A stretch of DNA of 64,000 nucleotides from Anabaena sp. WA102 (GTDB lineage Bacteria > Cyanobacteriota > Cyanobacteriia > Cyanobacteriales > Nostocaceae), in the NCBI RefSeq assembly GCF_001277295.1, contig NZ_CP011456.1, forward strand, positions 4,034,001 to 4,098,000. Reading direction: 5' to 3'. The notes beneath the pieces are model-generated. The model was not told the DNA's origin. It saw nothing but the letters and a program-made list of their open reading frames with translations, and made no database searches. Positions 27,834-35,606 of this stretch are shown here, one piece after another. Every line of letters begins with the position of its first letter. Position 1 is the stretch's first letter. The position numbers and the translations under genes were made by a program.

Positions 27834-28007
27834 AGAGGGTGTTTGAAAAGTTATGCTTGATGTATCAAATATTTTTTACCCCTCCCTAACCCTCCCCTTG
27901 TAAAGGGGAGGGAACTGGATTTTTATTGTTTCCCCCCTTGTAAAGGTGGGACTAGGGGGGTAGCAATGTGATGAAAATTACGGAATACCACTTTTAAAAC
28001 ATCCTCT
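27834..28007. mobile_element. MITE-like element, AGAGGATGTTTGAAAAGT family, copy 1
   Basis: About 174 bp with inverted ends AGAGGGTGTTTGAAAAGT and ACTTTTAAAACATCCTCT; the interior has the CCCTCCCTAACCCTCCCC stem seen also at 46329-46496. It directly abuts copy 2. Confidence 0.7.
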
Positions 28008-28008
28008 A

Positions 28009-28194
28009 AGAGGATGTTTTAAAAGTATTAGATGAAACCGATAATCTCCAAAAACCTAACCCCCCTGCCCCCCTTCCCTACGTTAGCGCAGCGTGCCGAA
28101 GGCTGGGAAGGGGGTTTTCAAAGCCTCTCCCCGCTTCGGGGAGAGGTTTGGAGAGGGGTTTGTTTATACATTAAAAACTTTTCAAACATCCTCT
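28009..28194. mobile_element. MITE-like element, AGAGGATGTTTGAAAAGT family, copy 2
   Basis: About 186 bp with ends AGAGGATGTTTTAAAAGT and ACTTTTCAAACATCCTCT. It is joined head to tail with copy 1, the junction sharing a single TAA, and its right end overlaps the stop codon of the permease gene at 28194. Confidence 0.7.
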
Positions 28195-29000
28195 TACAGC
28201 AAATCCATAAATTGATGCCGCCACAGGTGAAAACAAGTCCATCCCAAGGCTAAAATAATGATGCCACTCAGTAAAGCCCCCCAAATCAGACCTAAATCTG
28301 GTGGAGAACCTGATAATGTAATCTGACGGAGACTTTCGATGATTGGGGATAAGGGGTTCAAACCTAAAAACTGTTTTACCGGCTTGGGAACAATAGCTGC
28401 TGGGTAAAAGATCGGACTGCTAATCCAAATTACAAATACTACTAATTCATAAAAGTAAGGTAAATCCCTGAAAAATACGTACAAAGCGCTGACTAAAAAA
28501 CCGACTCCTGTAGAAACTAAAATTAATGCTAAAAATGGAAATACTAAAGCGATGACATTGATGAGACTTTTGGAATTAAGCAATGTCATAATTGCTAGTA
28601 ACGGAAATGCTCCCACTGAAAACTGAAAGACATTGGACGAAATCATTGATACCGGAAAAACACTAACTGGTAACTGAATCTTATTTAATAATGCACCATT
28701 GCCGACTACGCTGGTTAAAGCTTGGGATGTGCAAGCGGAGAAAAAATTAATTACTAACAGTCCTGTCAGCGCTGCCAGCATATAGTTAATGATGGAGTTA
28801 CCATAGTAGGATGCAAAGGTAGCACCAAAGATGGCAGTATACAACCCTGTCATAATCAATGGGTTCAATAGTGACCAATAAACCCCTAGAAAAGACCCCC
28901 GATAACGGACTTTAAGTGTCCGTCCAACTAAGACGTGCAGGAGTTCGCAATAACGCTGCACTTGTAACCAATTTAAATTATCTTTCAGGGAAAGTGTCAT
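28194..29000 (-). CDS. Second ABC-2 type polysaccharide exporter permease (Wzm-like)
   Basis: 268 residues from the ATG at 29000 (MTLSLKDNLNWLQ); the frame opens upstream to 29063. It carries the amphipathic entry ELLHVLVGRTLKVRYRGSFLG and IWISSPIFYPAAIVPK, then NPLSPIIESLRQITL, with six hydrophobic segments. It resembles but is clearly diverged from the Wzm at 25503-26360. No second ATPase is adjacent, so it either shares the Wzt at 24071 or its partner is elsewhere. The stop codon lies at the edge of a MITE. Confidence 0.88.
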   Translation of the reverse strand: MTLSLKDNLNWLQVQRYCELLHVLVGRTLKVRYRGSFLGVYWSLLNPLIMTGLYTAIFGATFASYYGNSIINYMLAALTGLLVINFFSACTSQALTSVVGNGALLNKIQLPVSVFPVSMISSNVFQFSVGAFPLLAIMTLLNSKSLINVIALVFPFLALILVSTGVGFLVSALYVFFRDLPYFYELVVFVIWISSPIFYPAAIVPKPVKQFLGLNPLSPIIESLRQITLSGSPPDLGLIWGALLSGIIILALGWTCFHLWRHQFMDLL

Positions 29001-29117
29001 TCTTATAGCACCATTACACACCGGAAAAAAGTCATTTTGGCATTCTATACCATACGAGTGCAATTGTTGACGATTAATTTTCAGATAAGTGAAATTTTAT
29101 CTATCTCAGGTAATTAC

Positions 29118-29789
29118 TTACAAACTATCAGAGTCAATACCTAACTCCCTTAACCGTTGAGCCAAAATTGCTACTTTAGCCTCCGCATCATCAGCCCTTT
29201 GGCGTTCACTTTCAGCCTTTTCTGCCAATTCTGTAGGTATGAGTAATTTATCACCTGTATCAAGACGGTAAAATCTTAAAAGCTCCCCTTCCACTTCTAG
29301 ACGCAATCCCAACGGCTGAGATAAACTATCGGTAATGGGTTGATAAATCTCATCCTGTAAACGATACCCCTGTAACTTTTTGTTAATCCATTCTCCTTTC
29401 GGGTCAAATAACCAATATTCTAAAATCCCTAATTGTTCATACAATAACTTCTTTTGCTCTTGATCCTGCCTTTGAGTTCCGGCACTGGTCATTTCCAAGA
29501 CAACTTGGGGAACTTGACCTTCTTCCCAGACCTTATAATTATCTCTACCTCCAGGTGGCACATCAAAAATTACCATCACATCTGGTGCTACTCTTAATTT
29601 CGGAAAACTTTGAGCATAGTATAAAAATTGATTTGCGAGTACCGTTGCTTGTCTTCCTGCTAGGTACTGTTTTAAAACTTCTAAAGTAGTTAAAATCGCA
29701 TAGAGATGTATATAGGTTTCTGCCACGGGTTCTCCATCAGAGCTAGGATATTCGATGGTGACATCGGTTAACTTTATGGTTGTAGTCAT
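29118..29789 (-). CDS. Uma2 family endonuclease-like protein
   Basis: 223 residues. PD-(D/E)xK pattern: RVAPDVMVIFDV, VVLEMTSAGTQRQDQEQKKLLY, then LGILEYWLFDP. Ends ILAQRLRELGIDSDSL like the copy at 26746. It lies just upstream of the second permease, with a remnant of another family member upstream (29806-29822) cut by a MITE. Confidence 0.88.
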   Translation of the reverse strand: MTTTIKLTDVTIEYPSSDGEPVAETYIHLYAILTTLEVLKQYLAGRQATVLANQFLYYAQSFPKLRVAPDVMVIFDVPPGGRDNYKVWEEGQVPQVVLEMTSAGTQRQDQEQKKLLYEQLGILEYWLFDPKGEWINKKLQGYRLQDEIYQPITDSLSQPLGLRLEVEGELLRFYRLDTGDKLLIPTELAEKAESERQRADDAEAKVAILAQRLRELGIDSDSL

Positions 29790-29823
29790 AGTTTTTTCCT
29801 AATTAACCACACTATCAGGATCT

Positions 29824-29945
29824 AAGTAGGTGAACACAATAAAACCAAACTGTGTAAAGAAACGTAAAATCGCCGAAAACTTCTTTACTCTTGCCCATTG
29901 CCTCTTGCCTTGCCATAACGACAATTTTTAACGCCAACTCACTTA
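29824..29945. mobile_element. MITE-like element, AAGTAGGTGAACA family, copy 2
   Basis: 122 bp, ends AAGTAGGTGAACACAATAAA and complement of AACGCCAACTCACTTA. It is inserted inside the 3' remnant of a Uma2 gene. Confidence 0.65.
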
Positions 29946-29961
29946 CGCCTAGCGATCGCAA

Positions 29962-30043
29962 ATAAGTAGTGAGACAGAATTAATTACACAATGTCATTGC
30001 GTTAGCAAAGCGTGGCGTTAGCCATATGGAACGAAGTGAATTG
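29962..30043. mobile_element. Truncated MITE, AAGTAATTGGACA family
   Basis: Begins AAGTAGTGAGACAGAATTAA and matches the family up to the GTTAGCCATATGGAACGAAG segment, then breaks off. The other end is missing. Confidence 0.6.
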
Positions 30044-30122
30044 AAAATGTTGGGTTTCGTTCCTCAACCCAACCTACGTATTTTTGCTTTTTAGTCTTAA
30101 CCGAACAGTATTGTATCAGGAT

Positions 30123-30275
30123 CTATTCCCAGCGATCACGCCATAACCACTCTAAGCTAGTTACCAATAATAGGAACTGCATATAATGCAAAGAACTTTC
30201 CATTTCCGGCTCATCACTTAATAAACGAGTCGCATCGGGCATTTGTTGTTCTAGCTGTTGGGCTGTAACAAACAT
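30123..30275 (-). pseudogene. Uma2 family pseudogene, internal deletion
   Basis: An ATG at 30275 opens a 50-codon frame matching the Uma2 N-terminus at 26746 (DEPEMESSLHY, LLLVTSLEWLWRDR). It then jumps, one base out of frame, to the family C-terminus (GIDPDTIL, readable from about 30110 to 30135). About 150-200 codons have been deleted between the two ends, near a GATCGC motif. Confidence 0.8.
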
Positions 30276-30383
30276 AAGAGTATACCTACTTGCTTACTGA
30301 TTTAATTTTAAGCCATGAACAATGAAAACAGAGTGCCAGATTCAGCTACACTGAGATTTGGATTATTTTATTTTAACTAGATC

Positions 30384-30575
30384 ATGGACATCGGACAGAA
30401 AGTTAAGGTGATTCGTTTGCGCGATCGCGTATCCTCTACTATCGCTCAAAAACTCGGCAAAATTGGCACTATCGAAGGCTACAAAGTCACAGATGGTAAA
30501 GGAATTGGTGTGGTAGTCAAGTTTGACGACAACTCCTCCACTTGGTTTTTTGAAGATGAAATCAGACCAGCTTAG
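30384..30575 (+). CDS. DUF2862 small beta-barrel-like protein
   Basis: 63 residues, strongly charged, with the pattern MDIGQKVKVIRLRDRV, GKIGTIEGYKV, GVVVKFDDNSSTWFFEDEI. Short SH3-like proteins of this family are conserved in cyanobacteria; the role is unknown. It precedes the ArsA-like gene by 85 bp on the same strand and may be co-transcribed with it and chlG. Confidence 0.85.
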   Translation: MDIGQKVKVIRLRDRVSSTIAQKLGKIGTIEGYKVTDGKGIGVVVKFDDNSSTWFFEDEIRPA

Positions 30576-30660
30576 TCAAAACAACTTATAGCAGAGGCTA
30601 AGAAGATTGGTTGAGTGCTAAGTTGTTATTGACAAGATCGGCAAAATTGGAAATTAAGTA

Positions 30661-31761
30661 ATGGCCTTGATACTGACGTTTTTGGGCAAAAACGGCATCG
30701 CTCGCAGTAAGATAGCGATCGCCGCAGCCATTAGTTTGGCAACACAAGGCAAACGGGTACTCCTAGCAGGACTAGCAGATCCAACATTGTCAATTCTACT
30801 CAATACTCCTCTGACTCCTGACCCCCAGGAAATCTCTCCCAATCTCCAAGCAGTACAGTTTCAAGCATCTGTACTGCTAGAACGCAACTGGGAGGAAGTG
30901 AAAAAATTAGAGGCTCAATACCTCCGCACACCAATTTTTAAAGAGGTTTATGGGCAAGAATTGGTAGTATTACCGGGCATGGATAACGCCCTCGCTCTCA
31001 ATGCGATTCGTGAATATGATGCCAGTGGCAAATATGACGCGATTATTTATGATGGTACGGGCGATGCTGCTAGTTTGCGAATGTTGGGAATGCCAGAATC
31101 TTTAAGTTGGTATGTCAGACGATTTCGGCAATTATTTGTTAACTCTGATTTAGGGAAAACAATTTCTGAATCACCCCTAATTCAACCTTTAATTAGTAGC
31201 CTTTTCAATTTTAATTGGACTGCTGATAATTTTTCCCAACCTACTAACCAAGTTAATAATTTCCTCGAAGAAGGTAAAGCTGCCCTGGCTAATCCTCGGC
31301 GCGTTGCTGCTTTTTTGGTGACAACATCTGAACCTATTGACATGGCAAATTCCCGTTATTTATGGGGAAGCGCTCAACAAATTGGTTTAACTATTGGTGG
31401 CGCAATTTTATTTGCTGGGGCAGAACAACCTAATTTATCTGAGGAATTTGCACCTCTACCTGTGAGCATAGTTCCTGATGTTGTCAATGGTGAATGGCAA
31501 CCTCTGATAGATGCTTTACCCAACTTGATTGAGCAAGCATTACAAGCTAACCCACCCATTGAAATTGACGTGCATAATCGCCAAGTACGCCTATTTTTAC
31601 CTGGTTTCGACAAAAAACAGGTAAAACTCACTCAACAGGGTCCAGAGGTTACAGTAGAAGCCGGAGATCAAAGACGTAATATCTTCCTCCCCCCTGCTTT
31701 AAGCGGTAAACCTGTCACAGGTGCAAAGTTTCAAAATAGTTATTTGATAATTTCTTTTTAG
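30661..31761 (+). CDS. ArsA/Get3-like ATPase family protein with C-terminal Hsp20-like domain and altered P-loop
   Basis: 366 residues. The deviant Walker A of ArsA/Get3 (K-G-G-x-G-K-T) appears as FLGKNGIARSKIAIA: the second Lys is Arg and the Gly before it is Ala, so ATP hydrolysis is doubtful. YDAIIYDGTGDAASLRML fits the switch region. Residues about 300-366 are an alpha-crystallin-like domain (VRLFLPGFDKKQVKLTQQG), as in the ArsA_HSP20 family. The gene precedes chlG; this pairing is seen in other cyanobacteria to my knowledge and hints at a chaperone or targeting role for thylakoid enzymes (inference). Confidence 0.82.
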   Translation: MALILTFLGKNGIARSKIAIAAAISLATQGKRVLLAGLADPTLSILLNTPLTPDPQEISPNLQAVQFQASVLLERNWEEVKKLEAQYLRTPIFKEVYGQELVVLPGMDNALALNAIREYDASGKYDAIIYDGTGDAASLRMLGMPESLSWYVRRFRQLFVNSDLGKTISESPLIQPLISSLFNFNWTADNFSQPTNQVNNFLEEGKAALANPRRVAAFLVTTSEPIDMANSRYLWGSAQQIGLTIGGAILFAGAEQPNLSEEFAPLPVSIVPDVVNGEWQPLIDALPNLIEQALQANPPIEIDVHNRQVRLFLPGFDKKQVKLTQQGPEVTVEAGDQRRNIFLPPALSGKPVTGAKFQNSYLIISF

Positions 31762-31853
31762 GGATTGGGGACTGGGGATTGGGGACTGGGTAATAATTAC
31801 CAATTACCCATTACCTATTACCAATCACCTATTACCAATTACCATTACACCTT

Positions 31854-32888
31854 ATGTCTGAATCAACTCCCATTAATCCCAATTCGCAGCCGAATGAGGC
31901 TGTAGAATCTCCAAATCCAGAAGTTACAATTACAGAAGACCGCAATGCGAAAACTCGGCAATTGCTGGGAATGAAAGGTGCGAGCGCTGGAGAAACTTCT
32001 ATTTGGAAAATTCGCTTGCAATTGATGAAACCGATTACCTGGATTCCCCTAATTTGGGGTGTGGTCTGCGGTGCGGCTTCTTCTGGTAACTATACCTGGA
32101 CTTTAGAAAATGTTTTGAAGTCTGCCCTGTGTATGTTGCTTTCTGGTCCTTTATTGACTGGTTATACCCAAACCATCAATGATTATTATGACCGGGAAAT
32201 TGACGCGATTAATGAACCTTATCGTCCTATACCTTCGGGGAGAATTTCGGAAAAGCAAGTAATTAGCCAATTCGTGCTTTTAGTATTATTAGGATATGGA
32301 GTGGCTTACACCTTAGATTTATGGGCAGGTCATTCAGTTCCTAATGTTTTACTGTTGTCTGTTTTTGGTAGTTTCATTGCCTATATCTATTCTGCACCAC
32401 CATTGAAATTAAAACAAAATGGTTGGCTAGGAAATTATGCTTTAGGTGCAAGTTACATTGCTTTACCTTGGTGGGCTGGTCATGCTTTATTTGGGGAATT
32501 GAACTGGAAAATTGTGATTCTGACTCTATTTTACAGTTTGGCGGGTTTAGGGATTGCCATTGTTAATGATTTTAAGAGTGTGGAAGGCGATCGCCAATTA
32601 GGATTACAATCATTACCAGTTATGTTTGGCATCCAAAATGCGGCTTTGATTTGTGTCGTCATGATTGACTTATTTCAAGGTTTGGTTGCAGGTTATTTGG
32701 TGAGTATTCACGAGAATTTATATGCAGCCATTCTCGTATTATTAATCATTCCCCAAATCACTTTCCAAGATATGTATTTTCTTCGTGACCCCATAGCCAA
32801 TGATGTCAAATATCAAGCCAGCGCCCAACCATTTTTGGTTTTGGGAATGTTGGTGACAGGTATTGCATTAGGTCACGCCGGCGTTTAA
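31854..32888 (+). CDS. chlG: Chlorophyll a synthase
   Basis: 344 residues of the UbiA prenyltransferase family; esterifies chlorophyllide with phytyl or geranylgeranyl diphosphate in the thylakoid membrane. After a hydrophilic N-terminus (about 45 residues) come eight or nine membrane segments. The first Asp-rich motif is NDYYDREIDAINEPYRPIPSGRI and the second is NDFKSVEGDRQLGLQSLPVMFG, both complete. Length and sequence are normal for cyanobacterial ChlG. It follows the ArsA-like gene by 92 bp of low-complexity spacer. Confidence 0.97.
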   Translation: MSESTPINPNSQPNEAVESPNPEVTITEDRNAKTRQLLGMKGASAGETSIWKIRLQLMKPITWIPLIWGVVCGAASSGNYTWTLENVLKSALCMLLSGPLLTGYTQTINDYYDREIDAINEPYRPIPSGRISEKQVISQFVLLVLLGYGVAYTLDLWAGHSVPNVLLLSVFGSFIAYIYSAPPLKLKQNGWLGNYALGASYIALPWWAGHALFGELNWKIVILTLFYSLAGLGIAIVNDFKSVEGDRQLGLQSLPVMFGIQNAALICVVMIDLFQGLVAGYLVSIHENLYAAILVLLIIPQITFQDMYFLRDPIANDVKYQASAQPFLVLGMLVTGIALGHAGV

Positions 32889-32920
32889 TTGTAGGGTGTA
32901 ATCAGTCGTAAAAACCCCTA

Positions 32921-33055
32921 TCCCGTCTGGGAATGAATTCCCAGTCTCATAGCGAAAGTCATCTAAAGATGACTAAAAACTGGGTAAATTTATTAGTCCG
33001 TTTTAACGGACTTTAGCTATGAGACAGGGAATTTATTCCCTGGCTTAAGGCTTAA
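32921..33055. repeat. Inverted-repeat element (GTCATCTAAAGATGAC core)
   Basis: About 135 bp with TGGGAATGAATTCCCAGTCTC at the left, a palindromic TCATCTAAAGATGA core and the complement of the left arm at the right (GAGACAGGGAATTTATTCCC). A second copy is at 55627-55769. Confidence 0.65.
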
Positions 33056-33091
33056 GTTGATAGATATCAGCAATGCGCTCAATTCCTAATT

Positions 33092-33304
33092 ATGAAAAAA
33101 ATAGAAATAGAACTAGATCAAGAAACCTATGACAAAATACAACAATTAACCCAAACTAATCATTGTCAAATCTCAGATTTAATTAAAGCCATGATTGAGC
33201 AACTTACTCAACCAGAAATTCTCAACGATTCATTTATTGGCAAATGGTCAGATGATGCGGAATTAGTTGATCAACTAATTGAAGATATGTTATATAAAAC
33301 ATAG
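33092..33304 (+). CDS. Putative antitoxin (ribbon-helix-helix-like)
   Basis: 70 residues. KKIEIELDQETYDKIQQLT followed by a helical ISDLIKAMIEQL looks like a MetJ/Arc-type DNA-binding fold; the tail FIGKWSDDAELVDQLIEDML is the acidic toxin-neutralising type. The adjacent toxin (33329-33478) is truncated, so this antitoxin is probably an orphan remnant. Confidence 0.65.
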   Translation: MKKIEIELDQETYDKIQQLTQTNHCQISDLIKAMIEQLTQPEILNDSFIGKWSDDAELVDQLIEDMLYKT

Positions 33305-33328
33305 AACCTAAAAAATAATAAATTAATA

Positions 33329-33478
33329 TTGAAAAATAAAACTTTAATTGATACAGATATTTTATCGGAAATTCGCAAAGGCAAAAATCCCCAAGTTATA
33401 GCTAAAGCCATTGCTTATAAAACTAGTTTTAAAAATCATACCATATCTGTAATTACGGTTTCAGAAGTTATCAATTGA
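33329..33478 (+). pseudogene. Truncated PIN toxin remnant
   Basis: From a TTG at 33329, 49 codons read KTLIDTDILSEIRKGKNPQV and ITVSEVIN, the N-terminal third of a VapC toxin including the first Asp and the SE segment. A TGA ends it and no continuation was found in any frame. It follows the antitoxin gene by 24 bp. Confidence 0.75.
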
Positions 33479-33675
33479 TGTATCGCTTTTGGGTAGTTAT
33501 GGAGAATGCGATCGCTCTTCTATCATCAATATTTGTAGGTAAATTTAGGCTTTTAGCAATGAAAAGTCAATAATTAACCAATATATTCAATTTCACCTAA
33601 GTCATTGATTAATACAAATGCTCCCACAGATAAAGATGAAAGGATGTCACTAATTTTTTCCATCAGAGGAACTAA

Positions 33676-33797
33676 GGGACTTCCAAATAAAAAAATACTC
33701 AACCACCTAACGCAAAAATCTCTCAAACCCTTATTCCTCTGTGTCCTCTGCGCCTCTGTGGTTCGTTAATCAGGATAATTTATTTCTTGGAAGTCCC
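33676..33797. mobile_element. MITE, GGGACTTCC family A, copy 1, with TAA target duplication
   Basis: 122 bp. Ends GGGACTTCCAAATAAAAAAA and complement GGGACTTCCAAGAAATAAAT; flanked on both sides by TAA (33673-33675 and 33798-33800). Interior contains CCTCTGTGTCCTCTGCGCC. Copies: 35047-35168 (opposite orientation), 51163-51271, half copy ending 38495. Confidence 0.85.
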
Positions 33798-33874
33798 TAA
33801 ATGATTAGGATGAGTGCTAGAAGCTGATAAGTCAGCGCTTGCGCTATTACTACTCATCTATCGTTAATAATTTG

Positions 33875-33986
33875 GGCGTTGCTGATTTTAGGGATGAAAA
33901 TAATTTTGCATACGTTCAAGACTCTTGTAGAGACGTTCCATGGAACGTCTCTACCTCCAAAAATCATACGCCAATTCAGCAACGCC
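33875..33986. mobile_element. MITE-like element, GGCGTTGCTGA termini
   Basis: 112 bp with inverted ends GGCGTTGCTGA and TCAGCAACGCC. It contains the 28-bp palindrome 33927-33954. Confidence 0.6.
33927..33954. repeat. 28-bp perfect palindrome, second copy
   Basis: Identical to 3238-3265. Confidence 0.75.
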
Positions 33987-34020
33987 ATAATTTGAAGGGG
34001 TTTAGTAATGCGCTTTACAT

Positions 34021-34653
34021 TTAATGTAACCTCTGCATGAGGTTTCTGGCCTGTTCACTGATAGCTTGCCAATTTTCCTGTAATACTGATTCTGTGGGGA
34101 ATAATTCGCCACTTAACCCCACCGCTACTGCACCCACTTGTAAAAAATCTTGAGCATTTTCTAATGTTATACCCCCCGTAGGAATTAGGGGAATATGCCC
34201 AAGGGGTCCTTGTAAACTCTTGATATAGCTAGTTCCGCCCACTGCTTGCACCGGAAACACTTTGACACAACTTGCACCATGATTCCAAGCGGTAATAATT
34301 TCTGTGGGTGTCAATGCACCGGGAATAATCGGGATATTTGCGGTTAATGCAGCTTGAATCATATCTAGATCAGTGTGGGGACTGAAGAGAAATTGCGCCC
34401 CACAGGCGATCGCCTCTTGTAACTGTTGAACATTAAATAAAGTCCCCGTACCAATCATACAGTTAGGTAATTTAGCACGGAGTTGGGCAATTAATTCCGG
34501 TGCGCGATCGCTATTCCAGGTAATTTCAATTAACTGCATTCCTCCAGATGCTACAGCTAAAGCCATTTTCTCACCCCATACCATCTTCGGGGCGCGAATA
34601 ACAGCGATCGCTCGATGTAATTTTAACTGTGACAACCAAACTTGATTAGACAT
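34021..34653 (-). CDS. eda: KDPG/KHG aldolase (2-keto-3-deoxy-6-phosphogluconate aldolase)
   Basis: 210 residues, class I aldolase. The Schiff-base Lys is in ASCVKVFPVQAVGG, the catalytic Glu segment is IEITWNSD, and the phosphate loop is IPTGGITLENAQDFL. It cleaves KDPG to pyruvate and glyceraldehyde 3-phosphate, the key step of the Entner-Doudoroff route used by cyanobacteria. Single gene on the minus strand, just downstream of a decayed potassium-channel gene. Confidence 0.93.
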   Translation of the reverse strand: MSNQVWLSQLKLHRAIAVIRAPKMVWGEKMALAVASGGMQLIEITWNSDRAPELIAQLRAKLPNCMIGTGTLFNVQQLQEAIACGAQFLFSPHTDLDMIQAALTANIPIIPGALTPTEIITAWNHGASCVKVFPVQAVGGTSYIKSLQGPLGHIPLIPTGGITLENAQDFLQVGAVAVGLSGELFPTESVLQENWQAISEQARNLMQRLH

Positions 34654-35046
34654 TTTTACCGTAACTTAAACAGCATCAATTAAACTGGTAAGACATCGTG
34701 AAAATGCGTATAGTCACAGTAACGATGTCCATCAGGCGTATGGTACATAATATCTACAAATTGATGATTCCACAAAATCTTATTATACTCAACATGGTTG
34801 AAATATGGACTTTTGGAAAATTACGAAAAACCTAGATTTGTAGGGATTTAGCTCTTGCTTTACCCCTAGTAGTTCGTCAAATTTATTTTGACGGGTAATG
34901 AGTTTCATCAATCCCAATCAGCAAAACCTGATGTTAGCTTAATAATGCTGAAGTTATCCCATACAGAGGACTGGACTCATCAATAATGTGCATTACCGTC
35001 CAAGATAAAGAAAAAAGCATCTAAAAAAGAACCTGGTTTAGCATTA

Positions 35047-35168
35047 GGGACTTCCAAGAAATAAATTATCCTGATTAACGAACCACAGAGGCGCAGAGGA
35101 CACAGAGGAATAAGGGTTTGAGAGATTTTTGCGTTAGGTGGTTGAGTATTTTTTTATTTGGAAGTCCC
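35047..35168. mobile_element. MITE, GGGACTTCC family A, copy 2, with TTA target duplication
   Basis: 122 bp, nearly identical to 33676-33797 in reverse orientation. Flanked by TTA on both sides (35044-35046 and 35169-35171). Inserted into the Kir gene. Confidence 0.87.
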
Positions 35169-35198
35169 TTAGCAATACAATTTCCTCCTAACCAATAA

Positions 35199-35322
35199 GG
35201 GAACACCAAAAAATAAATTACCCAATTTTGTGGGATGGGCATCCTGCCTGTCCTTGATGATTAACAGGCTTTTCAGCCCGCACCACAAGAAATTTTTGGG
35301 TATTTTTTTAATTGGAAGTCCC
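35199..35322. mobile_element. MITE, GGGACTTCC family B, copy 1, with TAA target duplication
   Basis: 124 bp. Ends GGGAACACCAAAAAATAAAT and GGAAGTCCC; flanked by TAA at 35196-35198 and 35323-35325. The interior (CAATTTTGTGGGATGGGCATCC...GCACCACAAGAAATT) differs from family A. Second copy 38209-38333. Inserted into the Kir gene. Confidence 0.85.
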
Positions 35323-35606
35323 TAAGCGATCGCAAACTGCTGTAATAGCTACATAAGCGCCACAAATCGGCAAAAAAAAGCCAATCCAAGGAATCGTCAG
35401 TAACAGATGGGAAGGATCATACCAATAGGAATGCCATGCACCCATACCCATAATTTTGAATTGTCCATTATGGATTTGAATATGAACTCGTGAATGCAAG
35501 TGTTTTTCTGGCTTGCAAAGAAATCTCTGTAATTTAAATTTTATGAGCAGTAAGTAAAAGTCTGGTCAATGGTAAGATGACTAAAGATAAATATATTTAA
35601 TCAAAA

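Larger units (their letters stand above)
27514..28193. other. Intergenic region filled by three MITE-like elements
   Basis: 680 bp: a short Uma2 3' remnant (about 27548-27570), a ribbon of AT-rich sequence, then elements at 27678-27806, 27834-28007 and 28009-28194. No gene of its own. Confidence 0.65.
29790..30383. other. Intergenic region with MITEs and a deleted Uma2 gene
   Basis: 594 bp: Uma2 3' remnant (DPDSV in frame near 29808), MITE at 29824-29945, truncated MITE at 29962-30043, and a Uma2 pseudogene at 30123-30275. The promoter of the DUF2862 gene must lie near 30300-30380. Confidence 0.65.
33479..34020. other. Intergenic region with MITEs and a small interrupted ORF
   Basis: About 540 bp. 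MITE at 33676-33797 and a GGCGTTGCTGA-bounded element at 33875-33986. If the MITE and one TAA are removed, the minus strand from about 33856 to 33583 reads one 50-codon frame (SASSTHPNHLVPLMEKISD, ending NDLGEIEYIG), possibly a small gene or a gene tail; not recognised. Confidence 0.5.
34680..35499 (-). pseudogene. Inward-rectifier (Kir/KirBac-type) potassium channel pseudogene, interrupted by two MITEs
   Basis: The N-terminus (from 35499) reads GAWHSYWYDPSHLLLTIPW, the slide helix and first membrane helix of Kir channels. The frame is cut at about 35326 by a MITE (35199-35322). Beyond it 35172-35195 gives LGGNCIA, and beyond a second MITE (35047-35168) the frame continues AKPGSFLDAFFF, leading to the pore helix. 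After that the pore filter is lost and stops occur, but the C-terminal tail is still readable at 34680-34790: NHQFVDIMYHTPDGHRY and HFHDVLPV. The gene is dead. Confidence 0.87.

Noticed and set aside
33839..34024. 61-codon plus-strand ORF before the aldolase
   Set aside because: Overlaps the GGCGTTGCTGA element and a palindrome; no ribosome site or motif.
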